Shown piece after piece: positions 9,250 through 20,600 of a DNA stretch of 39,868 nt (positions within the stretch are counted from its first letter, which is position 1; every line of letters begins with the position of its first letter). Source of the DNA: a bacterium (GTDB lineage: Bacteria > JAHJDO01); assembly GCA_018812485.1 (NCBI GenBank), contig JAHJDO010000137.1:1-39868 (forward strand), read 5' to 3'. The notes under the pieces were generated by a model that searched no databases, was not told where the DNA came from, and saw only the letters and a program-made list of their open reading frames with translations. A program made the translations under genes and the position numbers.

Positions 9250-10152
9250 TTACCTCCGTAATCTGCGCCTTGAACACTCCATCTGAAATATTGACAAAAT
9301 AAGCAGAAGCCCACCGAATACTATTGCCATAGCTGTACCGTATCCAAAATGATAGTAAGAGAAAGCTTCTTTGTAAATCCTCGTTATAGGGACCTCTGTA
9401 TGAAAACCCGGCCCACCTTGAGTCATCGCCATAATTAGGTCAAATATCTGCATTGTCCCCAATATAGTTAATACAGAAACAATAGTTGCCACGGGAACTA
9501 GCAGAGGTAAAGTTATATAACGAAATTGGTTCCAAGTGCCAGCGCCATCCACCTTAGCTGCTTCATAGAGATCCTCTGGTATTGTCTGTAATCCCGCTAG
9601 AAATAGAATAAATGCAAACCCGAATCCTCGCCAACAATGGGCCACAGCTACTGAAATAAGAGATGAGTTTGCCTCAGAGAGCCATGCCCGAACATGATTG
9701 CCTAATCCTATAATCCGCAGGATATGATTTAAGATTCCATAATTTCCATCGTATATCCAAAGCCAAATATACCCAACGACAATCAGAGATAACATAGGTG
9801 GCATAAAAAAGATAACCCGGTATATCGTTCGCCCATTCGTAATGCCACGATATAACAAGATAGCTAACAGTAATGCCAAACCATTCTGGAATGTAAGAGC
9901 GATAATGGAAACAATAGAGGCATTTAGTACTGAAGTCCACCAAATAGGGTTATTGAATATAATATCAATATAATTCTTTAGACCAACAAATTGCATATCC
10001 GGAGCAATACCATCCCACCTATAGAAACTAAGTTGAAAAGTCCTTAAAAAAGGATAAAGGCCGAATATCAAATATATGCTAAGAGCTGGTAACACAAAGA
10101 GATAGGAATTCCAGTTATGTCTGATATATCTGATTTTTTCCTTTTTCATCAC
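9250..10152 (-). CDS. ABC sugar transporter permease, MalF/UgpA type
   Basis: 300 residues, about six helices, with a short cytoplasmic N-terminus. The EAA loop is YEAAKVDGAGTWNQFRYITLP (about 196-216), and the MalF-like hallmark MAMTQGGPGFHTEV follows. The start may be GTG at 10152 or ATG at 10149. Both sit on the TGA stop of the binding-protein gene (TGATG arrangement), showing translational coupling. It forms the membrane channel with the MalG-type protein at 8386-9237 and receives sugar from the lipoprotein at 10149-11453. Confidence 0.93.
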   Translation of the reverse strand: MMKKEKIRYIRHNWNSYLFVLPALSIYLIFGLYPFLRTFQLSFYRWDGIAPDMQFVGLKNYIDIIFNNPIWWTSVLNASIVSIIALTFQNGLALLLAILLYRGITNGRTIYRVIFFMPPMLSLIVVGYIWLWIYDGNYGILNHILRIIGLGNHVRAWLSEANSSLISVAVAHCWRGFGFAFILFLAGLQTIPEDLYEAAKVDGAGTWNQFRYITLPLLVPVATIVSVLTILGTMQIFDLIMAMTQGGPGFHTEVPITRIYKEAFSYYHFGYGTAMAIVFGGLLLILSIFQMECSRRRLRR

Positions 10153-11453
10153 TCGAGTTTATCTTTTAGACGCTGTGCTTCTTCGAGAACTTTGATAGAG
10201 GTCTTCTCCCCGATAATTATTGATTGAATTCCTTTTCTTAAGACCTCTCTCACTTCATTTTTTTCTTCTACTTCTAAATCTGGTATAATCCTTTCCATGC
10301 CCTTGGCAAACTTTGCCAATACAGGTGAAAGTCCGTCTATCACATTTCTATTGGCAGACAGGGTATGGGCCTTTTCTACATATTCTATTTGTCGCTCCTT
10401 ATCCGTAAACCACTTTAAGAATTTTATGGCTTCTAGTTTCTGGGAAGATTTACCATTTACAGCAGCACAGATACCTGTACCACCAAACAAAAGCACCGGA
10501 TTCGCAGCCTCTGTATCTTGAGGGAAAGACATAACATCATATTCGAGGTCTGGGTTCATCTGGTAATATACATTCACAGCCCAAGATCCGTTCATCGCCA
10601 TGGCAGCCAGACCATTGGCGAAGGCTTGTTCTGACTGTTTGTTAGACATTATTGCTATCCCTTCTATAAACATCTCATTATCTCGCATCTCGACGAACTT
10701 ATCAAAAGCAGCCTCCCATTCTGGTGATACATATGACCTTTCACCTACCCAAGTAGCCCGCACATTATCTTCACCAAGAAAACTCCAGGCATAACTATTA
10801 AGAAACCACTCAGCAAGTCCTAAATCACCAAATCCAGCAGTAAAAGGGGCTATACCCTTAGCTCGTAATTTTCTACCCGCAGCAATAAACTCTTCCCATG
10901 TAGCAGGTGGATTCATTGGATCAAGTCCTGCTTTTTCAAAGAGTCTCTTATTATAGAATATTTGTATATTCATAACAGTCAACGGCACAGCATAAGTGCC
11001 GGGTATAACACCCCACTGATTTCCATCTTGGTAAGAGCCACGTTTTATTGCTTCTGGAAAAAATCTATCTTTCCATCCTTCTTCCATTTCGTCGGTTAGG
11101 TTAGATATATGTCCGGCATTTATATATCTAGCCAAAAATTCTCCTCAACCCCATACCCCAATAATATCTGGCAGGGTACTAGATAAAGCAGCTGCTTGCA
11201 ATTTATTTTTATAGAGATCCCCACTTGGAGAAGAGAGTACAAACTTCACTTTTACTCCGGTTTCCTCTTCATATTGATCAGCAAATTCTTCCAAGATCGA
11301 TTGCCTATCTGTCCACCAATGCCAGAATGTTATAAGAGGTTTCTTTTTTGCTCCAATTTCCTTATCTTTATCTTGACCACACCCAACGAACAATATGGGT
11401 CCCATAATAAACAGATAGATGACCAATATCCACTTTTTACAAGGATATACCAT
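10149..11453 (-). pseudogene. Extracellular solute-binding lipoprotein (CUT1 type), split by an in-frame TGA
   Basis: 11148-11453 and 10149-11144 are in the same phase and give a 434-residue binding protein, with one TGA (11147-11145) between them. The start is ATG at 11453 after GGAGG. The N-terminus is a lipoprotein signal (ILFVGCGQ, Cys as the lipid site; Phe at -3 is slightly off consensus). ITFWHWWTDR and LPDIIGVWG are typical of family-1 sugar-binding proteins. After the stop, GEFLARYINAGHISNLTDEM continues the same fold without a gap, followed by the usual WEEF...KLRAKGIAPF and AAMAMNGSWA segments. TGA is one base from GGA (Gly), which would restore the GG typical of this position. TGA is a true stop in neighbouring genes, so this is either a nonsense mutation or a sequence error. 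A TTG at 11135 could restart translation but without a signal peptide, so that product would not be exported. Confidence 0.8.
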
Positions 11454-11513
11454 CGCAAATTTCCTCCATTTAAAGTTCTGATTAAATCTAAATAACCCTC
11501 ATCTTTTTATATA

Positions 11514-11542
11514 GTTATAACAGTAACACCCCAATTTGTCAA
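11514..11542 (-). promoter_or_regulatory. Sigma70-type promoter of the sugar transport and hydrolysis operon
   Basis: On the minus strand there is a perfect TTGACA at 11542-11537, a 17-base spacer and TATAAC at 11519-11514, about 60 bases before the binding-protein ATG. The -10 sits inside the perfect palindrome GTTATAAC (11514-11521), which could be part of an operator for the ROK regulator encoded in the operon. That last point is inference only. Confidence 0.7.
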
Positions 11543-11573
11543 GTGCGAACACGCTCCATAAGAGAGATTGCTG

Positions 11574-11601
11574 AAAAAGTCATTACCGAGCAAGCGGGAA
11601 T
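11574..11601 (-). terminator. Hairpin plus T-run after the giant gene
   Basis: Seventeen bases past the TAA of the giant gene, ATTCCCG and CGGTAAT form a 7-bp stem with one mismatch around a 6-base loop (CTTGCT). After a 3-base gap comes TTTTT. This is a plausible though weak intrinsic terminator separating the giant gene from the sugar operon promoter 32 bases further on. The stem also resembles widespread repeats with ATTCCCG...CGGGAAT arms. Confidence 0.45.
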
Positions 11602-11617
11602 CTATATGTACAATGCA

Positions 11618-14600
11618 TTACAAGCACACTCTATTTTTTTTGTGTCCTTTTATGATTCCATCAAGCTCGTCACCTGTCCCCGAATTAATCTCTTCGCGCT
11701 GCATAAAAATCATAAGGCCGATAGCAAAAAGTGTCCCAATTAATAAAAGAGGTAAACTTTTAATTGACATCCCAGTAATCAACATCAGTCCAACCGTAGG
11801 GAATCCAACCCAAGGGAGAACTAGAGACGGGGCCCAATTTTCCCGTTGTAAATCCCCATGAGGAAATTGGGATGTGTCCCTGATTTTTCTGATTTTTAGA
11901 TAGCCTCTTCTAACTGCCAAATAACCTAAAATCAGTAACCCTCCTGCAACAACAAACGCACCAATCCCAACAATAACCCACAGCCCCTCATGAGAACCAA
12001 GCCATGATAAGGCTGGTTGTATACCTTGCGTAAAGAAGTCCTGCAAGGGACTCACTTGCGTCTCCCCTAAAAATCGACCTAGTCCACCAAACCCAAAGAA
12101 ACCTGCAGCTTGAACAACAGCTGGCCTGCCGCCAGTAGGAGATAAACCCTGTGCAGCAAAAAACTCTTCTCGTCCTGGGCATCCTTTTTCAGTGTCACCT
12201 CTGCAATCCAAGGATTTGCAATAAGGGCAGTTTATACGTTCTCTTCCTATAGGACCTAATCCCTCGATAGTTTCGAACGAAAACTGCCTTCCAGAAACCA
12301 CTGTGCCTTGCGCAACTTGTCCATCAGCAAGAAACATGCGTCGTCCAAGATCGCATATTTCAAAGTTCATCCCAGGTGGCATATTTTCATTTACTACTGT
12401 ATTTGAATCTATCTCACCAGATCTTTCTAATTGCTTAAATCTACCCAGTCGATCCAACCATGCTAAGGTAATCTCCTCAGATTTCATGCCTTGATAGATA
12501 TAGGTTCTTATAGTATCAATCAAATCCGGTTCGTCTTTACGTTGAAATAAAAACAACCAACAAGCGAAAGTAACTCTAGGCCTATCTCCTCTTTGTATAT
12601 CGTTATATTCGGTAATTCTATTTCTAATCGCCACTGCATATTCACAATACTTCTCTACGCCAACTTTACGCATCCAAGCACTCGGCGCAACGCTTAAAAC
12701 AAATGTTCTCTTCCCCTCTCCTGACCCTAATAATCTCCCTAAAGCTCTATCCGTTACAGAACCTGGTACAAATACAGCAGAAAATATAGTTTCTGGATTA
12801 AATAAATCTACAACATCACTCGCATCTGTATCATAAATAATATCGTAATAATCTACAAAAAAGTCATTCCTGTAGGTCATAACCTCTGGTGCTCCTACTT
12901 CATCTTTTGCCTGTTCAAGCCATATCCACGGCATAGAAACAACCCTAAAGGTGGCTGCCATGTCACAGTGGTCGCATTGACTAGAACATCCATCCGTAGC
13001 TACAACTCTACTCTGTTCTCTTCTTATTTCAGCTACTTTTACTTCTTTCTGCCTTATATTATCTTCATATATCTTCTTCCTTTCCCCTTCCAATAAAGGC
13101 ACAAACCACATAGCAGGAGGAAGCATAACTGTTTTTAATACATCTCCGAGCAGTTCAGTACGAGTGCTATAAGCATTAACATACTGATCCATAGATTCTG
13201 TCTGTACAGCCTTTTCAAGTAACCTTACGGCATTCTCTCCTTTGGTAGATAATGGTGCTTGATAACGCTTAATCATATCAAGTCTTGCTGCAATGGCAGC
13301 CTCAAGAAAACCCGAGAAGTTAGCAAATTGACTTTGTTCTTCTGCTGGAAATGCTATAATTCTCTTAATGGCAGTATTTATTGCTGCAGCCTCTTTTATA
13401 AACTCCTGGTAAAAGAACATCTTCTTAGACCAATCAAGATGCAATGAATCGTAGTTACCTTCTCTGCATTCACTGATTATTCTATTGGCAATATCATCAA
13501 TGGATCCTGGAATATCAGAGGCATCAGGTATGTCTCTATAAGGAGCTGGAATTTCCTCTGGTACACTGGTTGATAGTAATTCATCTGTCTGTCTGGCTAA
13601 GACCTCCTCAGGTGTCAAGCCTAGAACCATTGCGACAGCCCTGATAGTTTTTTCTTCGGTAATCTTAAAGACGTTTAGATAAGTGAACCGACGATCGTCA
13701 AGCTGGGTTTTAACTAAAGATTCAACGGCTTCAATAACACTCATACCCTCCTCTCCATCCACCAAAGCCAGGGCGCCCAGTGATACAGGAAGTCCTAAAT
13801 CTCGAACCATGTCTCGCGCTTCATCAAGACTTGGAAACAGTTCAGGTCTTTCTTCTAGTCTCTCAAAGAATACCTTAAGGTCATCAATAGCAGATGGGCC
13901 TCGTTCTTGTAAAAATTGCTCGTTAAGTTGATCTACGGGAAAATCTCCGCTTTCAAGGTTTTCCTTATCAATATGATACAGTGCAAGCATTAATAGAGTT
14001 GAGATGCCAACCTGCTCTCCATGAAGCATTTTTCTACCCTGTGTCTGAACCTCCATACTGTAGGCAACGCAGTGATCGCTTCCAGCCTTTGGCCTTGCAT
14101 TTCTCGCACGGCTCATAAGCGCTGATATTCGCATAGCAAGTCTCGCTGATTCTTCAATGCCTTTAGGAGTATTATCCTTAATGATAGTAGCAAGAGAGCT
14201 CAAATCTTCTAACACTACATGGGCTTCTTCAAATATAGCTCGCTCCTCCTCAGTCATCTCAGTAACGCCAAGATGAACCGCTAACATCCAATCGAGCAAC
14301 GCTACCCAACCACTGAATAAATCCCCAGCCCCTGCAATATTACCTCTCGGGTTAAGTCTCATTAAAGATGCATCAGCAATGACTTGTTCAGCTGCACCTG
14401 TCATATAACTAAACTGCCGGAAATCATCTCCCGACCCGTCACGTATTAGTATATTAGGAGTAAAAGGTGCATTCGTTGAAGTCGCAGTCACAATAAGATG
14501 AACATTGACTCCGAGTTTATGACCGATGACTTTCGACCAGTCACAAACCGTACCCATACCAATACCTACCACTAAAGGAGGTTTATCAGACTGACCACTA

Positions 14601-17600
14601 TTCGCGGCAAGTCTTTTCTGTGCCTCAGTGTAATATTCAGTTACAGAGTCATAGTGAAGTTCCTTTTCTACGATAATGGCATCCTGTAGAAGTAGCTCTA
14701 CTCTTCGTTTAAGCCAGCCAATTTTGGCCCACTCTCTCATCTGCTCAGCTGTCTGGGGAGAAACAACTACAAGCACAGGCCTACCTGCTTTAACCTCTTT
14801 AATCAAATTCTTCAAATAACGGTTAAGGTATCTTCGATCTTTAGATGATGTTTCTGGAAAACCTTCAAAGGTAGGTCCCCGCTCTTTCCTAAATGTATAG
14901 TTTGTATCTCCTATATGCACATCTCCAGGGTCAAACCTGAATTCTTCTGCCTTATGTGGACTAGTGCCATTACGGTCAGGATCTTCTGACCACATCATAA
15001 AGTGGTGTTCATCTTCTGTTCTAGTCCGTAAGCCTGTAACACCTTTGACATCGCCCCCTTCTACTTGCATCCTTTTAGCTTTTAACGACTCGATCTCCGC
15101 TACCATAGCTGCCAATTCTTGGTACCACTTGCCAGCTAAAATAACAGATAGCTCTTTTGCCCCTTCTAATCTTGCTGTCTGGTTCCAACGCATCAAGATA
15201 TGCCATATTGCCCGTTCACTGCCTAATCTCTCAGAAAGTTGATTGATCAGGGTTTGGAACTCAGTATTTAGTAGAGCTTGTAATTTTTCTACTCTATCCG
15301 CTGGTTCTTTCAGAAGCTTTTGAGCCAAAGGTAAGAATGTATCTTGAGATATTCCTGATACTTCACCCTGGCTTTGGATAGACGTAATGAATTTTACATT
15401 GTCTCCAATCAACTTGTCTATTTCTTCCGCTCTAAACCATGTCTTATCCGGTTTCTCGTTGACAATGACAACATCGGGCGGATGGTCTTCATAATTAGCT
15501 GCTACTCGAGAATTCACTATCCGTTCTGTCTCTGGTTCAGAAACTCCCATAGCTCTCATTCTCTTTCTCCGGACAGATCTTTCTGATCTAACTTCAACAA
15601 ACAAATCTAAAAATTCAACGTAATCACCTGCTGGTGGTAACACATCTGTGGCTTCACATAATATTACATCAGCATCTCTATGTTGTTCTTCTATGTACTG
15701 ATAGCTAGGCCACGGTCGGTAACCTAATATATCCCAACTCGCCACCTTATCTGGTGCAGCGACTTGTAATCCAGTCTCTTCCAGACGTTCTTTCATTACA
15801 CGAATCAATGTCGTCTTGCCTACCCCACCTGCTCCTTTCACCATTACTATAAAAGGCCGATCAATCCCTGCTTCTCGATGTGCTCTGAGCTTCACCGAGA
15901 AGATCCGTGCTAATTCGCCGAATCCTGGGTCAATTTCCGCTACTGTCTGTGGTAGTTCACTAGGCAAGACCCCATGTCCAATAATTAGTGCTTCACCTCT
16001 TATACCAAGATTCATTCGTAATTTTTTTCTTAATTCCTTTAACTCTACTCTGCGTGCCAAATCCTCAATACCAAAATACCTATTCAGAACACGAACCATT
16101 CCCACCACTGTGTCCTTTGGTTCACCGAACTTCTCAGCTAAGCCTGATATATTCAAATCTTCTTCAGGATACCATGCAATCAAAGCTAATAGTCTTGCTT
16201 CTTCAAAATTTAAAATAATTGGGGTCTTTCCTCTAAAGAATCTTGACTCGTTATACGTACGAAATCTCTCTATTAGAAAAGCCATTCTCTCAAGCTCATT
16301 AAGTTGCTCAGAACTTAACACCTTATCAGCATCTCCTCCTTTCCACTTATTATCTACTAACCGACGAAGAGAGCTTTTCGCATGTTTAACGCTCTTTGTT
16401 TGCCTTCCTTCAATAACAGGTGTGTGACTATAAAGGGCATCAAAAGCTTCATCAAGCCGGCCCATCAATTTTTCCTCACGTTCACGTTCACGTCGTGCCT
16501 CTCTTCTTGCTATTATTGAAAAATAAATACTCAGATATACACCATGGTATAACACTACCGGCACAATACATAAAACCATCCATGTATAAGATATAATCTC
16601 ATTTAAAGCTCTAGGTAATCTTAATCCCTGCTGGGTTCTTTCCTTTATCCAGATTAGGTGTTGGATGGAGTTTCTGTATTGGGCAAGTGCTTTAGGGTTA
16701 ATGTGGATAGCTTTGTCTTTTGGACTATAGTAGGCGATGTGGTCTTTTGCATCATGTCTTACAAGGTCAGATTGAGTGAATTGAGGAATAAGCTCTGCTT
16801 GTTCTGATTTTTTCTTAAGCAAGATATCAATAGGCCCGGCACGTATCTCAGTATTCGGTAAATTATCAAGTGTACGACGAATAGATCGTGCCAAACTCAC
16901 CAAAAACCCTGACAACCCTAATCCCAAAACCAGCGCTACGTACGGAACTATATCAGGGACATCCCATCCACACGCAGCCTTTAAGACAAATGGAACAAGA
17001 CCAAGGATAAGTGTAGCTATAGAAGTTACATATAATTCTCCGGGTGTGATGTGGTGGGTCAAAATTGGTGTATTGCTATCTGCCCTAATAATACTAGGAT
17101 ACGTTAATTCAACTTCTTTACTTTTATCTCTACGAAAGACCTTCTTAATAAACATAATTGGTATCCTGGCCAAATATAGGTTCCAATAATATAGCGCTAA
17201 GGTCGTCCTGCCCCAACCAGGCACTTTACCCCAGGCTTTTTCGATCAAAGACTCCCATTCAAAGATAAGTAGGAAGGCCAACTTGTCACGCTCTGGGAAA
17301 AATATAAGACCAACCAGCATCTGAAAAGGCATTGTAAGATACGTTAATCCAGGTATAGGAAGAATACCAAATAGTAAAGCAACAGAAAAACACCTCAAAC
17401 GGCCCCACCAACTATAATCTTGTATAACAATTAAAGTAGTAACAGTCCTCCAAATAGCACTAGGTATCGCAAAGGCCCAGAGTCCAGAAAGAACATTGAA
17501 TTCACCGGTAATTACAAATATGCTACCCATTAAAATTATCCGCAATAACCAGACGACAAGTTTAGATGCTAACTGCACACCATATATCTTAATATAATCA

Positions 17601-20600
17601 CGAATAACTTTTTCATTCCGTAACCCCAATAATTTCTCCTGCCAAGATTCAGTAATCCTATACTGTTCTGCTCCTTCCTTGACCCAATCTTTGAAATCTT
17701 CTTCAGCCTCTTCAGAACGTTCCGTTAAGAACTTCATATCTGAAAATCTCATACTAACTACTGCTCCAACGACACTCCCAATAACTGAAACCACCAGTGC
17801 CCAAAAGAATTCCCTGGAAGGAAGTAGCGGCCATATCAATAACGAAAGCCCTATTCCTACAACAGGACCTACCATAATAGAAACTTGGCTGGTGAACTTA
17901 TCCACTGCCTCCTGCCGATACGTTCTGTCAACTAAAAAGTGATGGATAGGGCTTGGAGTACAGTAACTAAGCGCTACATTTAAGATAAACTGGCGGTTAT
18001 TCGGCCATTCAACCCATTCATTGACTTCTAGTACTGGGTAAAGGCTATTATATAAAGATTTTCCTAGCCTACCTTGGGCATGCATCTTATCAAGTTTTGC
18101 CTGACGGTAAGCATGCCAGCGTTCTTTAAAGAAATCGCTGTCAGTAAATAAACGACGCATTGAAGCTCGATAGTCTCTATTGCCAACCACACGGCCTACT
18201 ATAGGTATATGACTCTCACACCAATATAAGAAATATATTGGAGCAGGACAACTTTGCAGATAAGTAGCCATGCTACTGGAAATCCTACCTTCATCCAGCC
18301 AGTATTGTATATTGAACTCGCGTATAGCTTCCCGACGTGCCTGGTCACGGATAAAATCTAAGCCATAACTCCAGATATTAATCTGACGTCGTGAATTAGC
18401 TTCTTGTGCTTCTCTATATTGGTCAAGGTGCCAGAATAGTTCACGATAATCTCTAAGCGGCATGCTTATTTTTTCTTCATCAATATCATAATTTCCTGCA
18501 ACCTGATAATTACCCGAGATATGTCTCTCTGCAGCATCAACATCCATCGCCCCTAAATTAGGACCAAAACCTGCCTTCTTCATTTTACTTACAGCACCAA
18601 ACTCAAAAGGAAATAACCATCCAGGCGAAGTAACAATCAAAAAGACTAAGGCACAACACCCAGCCACATAAAATGGAATCCCACTAAAAAATGATGCCAA
18701 AACTACTAAACCTGCAATAGAGAGTCTCGGGACAAATGTTGGCCAAAGGATACCACCTAATGGTCCACCGCGCGGAAGTCCTGGCTCAAGGTCAAGAGTC
18801 TTTAAACCGATTCCTCGTTTTCCACTCCAGAAAATGTTATCCCAGGAGAAAAACGAACCACCGACAGAATGACCAAGGACAAAAAGAACTGTGACAGAAA
18901 GCAATAATGTTACAGGCCAAGAATTTGTAAGGAAAAATGTAGCTAAAGAAACCAACATTGCTGCTGTTATGCCTAATTGATACTTTATACCTATTGGCTC
19001 AGATGTACCAAATAAAGTCTTACCTATATAAGTCTGAGGTATATACCCCTCTGCACCAATATTCTCAAGCAACCTGCAAAAAGCACGCATAAAGAGAGCT
19101 TGAAGACGCATATCCTCATCAAGCAGGCCTGAAAAATAACCATACCGTGCAGTATTCACATTATCTTCCCATTCTAATTCAAGGAATGATGCATTATGTG
19201 CATCTGACCAACCATAAGCATTAGCCTGCGTTACAAGAGATGGCCCAATCCCATCTCTTAACTCTTGCAGTTTTCCCATTACGTCATTATTTTCTCCTCC
19301 ATAAATCGCGCTTGCTTCCTCAAGCATAAGCTCGTATATTTCAGGATATTTTGTAAGAATACCTGCAATCTTTCGCATAGAAACTGCCATCTGAGCCTCT
19401 TCCCTGCTTGGCCTAGCATCCTGAAATGCCAACATGCGACTTTGCCTATGAATCTTTCCATTTTTGCCAATTGGTCGAAATACCTTTAAGGCTACTCTCT
19501 CCTCAGTACCCTCTACCCTTGCCTCCCAAACCTGGGCAGCAAATCCACTTTGTTCAACCTGTCTGACTAATTCATACTTCCTTTTCTTCTCCACCCATTG
19601 CATCTTACCATCCACCTCGACAGGAATCTCTACGTTCAAAGTCACTATCTTCTCTGGCAGCCAAAGATTCGTATAGTCGTCGAGGAGATTTTTGACCAGC
19701 CAAACAACACCAACAGCAAGTGCCAGCGCCCCTAATACGATTGCCAAGTTAGGGATTCCCTGAACCCATTGTTTAGTAGCCTCCTCAGCAAATGGCTGTA
19801 CCTGATTGAGCACACTGGAGCCACCCAAAGCCATAATCATTGCGTTTGTTTTTCTTCTTATGAAATCATCATCATATTCTTTAGCACCAGTTCTTCTTCT
19901 TGTAGATGCTTTTATTTCAGAATCTCTAGTCGAAGAAATATTCCTATCTGCTAATCCAAATACAGCAGGAACGAGGGCATCTCTCCGTTTAGTAGGCACA
20001 AGCCCCTTTGGTACCCCAAAAACTTTGCACAATCCAAATATATATGTTCTTACACTATTAGGTTCTAACCCCGTCAATCTAGATAGGGCTTCTCTGGAAA
20101 GATGTGGACTCTGATTCAAGACCTCAAGAATCCTTAATTGACCCGAATACAATTGCCTGTGGACCGCTGGAGGAAGACTAAAACCTAATAATCGTTGAGC
20201 AGCTTCACCTTCTTCCAGTAGACCATTCTGCCTGAGTTTACTCCTTAACGAACCTTGATGAAATGGAAACACTTTTTCCTTACATGTAGCACGGTAAACA
20301 CTTATATTGTCCTCACTCACTCCATACCTCGCAGCCATTTCACCATCGGATAATATCCCATGCACAGTCCAATAAAGAACAAGCGCCTCCATGGCACTCA
20401 AAGGTGGCTTCCCAGCAGTCAGGACATCACTTCCTTGCTGCTCTCTAGCCGGCCTCAAAGGATATACAAGAAACCCATGTTCAATGAGCCAGCGATGAAT
20501 TTCAACAGTGACCTTGCAATATATGCCCCTGGATGGTATTACCCCGCGTGCTAAAAATAGCTTTAAAATTGTCATTTTATGTTCGGATTCAGTTTCTCTT

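Noticed and set aside
11145-11147. TGA as selenocysteine
   Set aside because: Binding proteins have no selenocysteine at this site, and I see no stem-loop of bacterial SECIS type right after the TGA.
10149-11147. Alternative genetic code with UGA read as glycine, as in some candidate phyla
   Set aside because: Restoring Gly here would fit, but TGA ends the GH42 gene in an ATGA overlap and the binding-protein gene in a TGATG overlap, and the giant frame does not need it. One suspicious codon is better explained by a point change.
11543-11743. Plus-strand 66-residue open frame starting VRTRSIREIAEK
   Set aside because: Most of it is antisense to the end of the giant gene. No ribosome binding site or known family is evident, and its start overlaps the -35 of the opposite-strand promoter.
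13950-14830. PfkB/ribokinase-type sugar kinase reading of GAGDLFSGW
   Set aside because: The GAGD motif fits ribokinases superficially, but the GxGxxCDW signature and the two later His motifs fit the glycerol-1-phosphate dehydrogenase family far better.
15816-16427. Plus-strand open frame of about 200 codons
   Set aside because: It lies wholly antisense to the P-loop region, whose protein motifs are convincing. Its own translation is Ser/Pro/Thr-rich shadow sequence without any recognisable motif.
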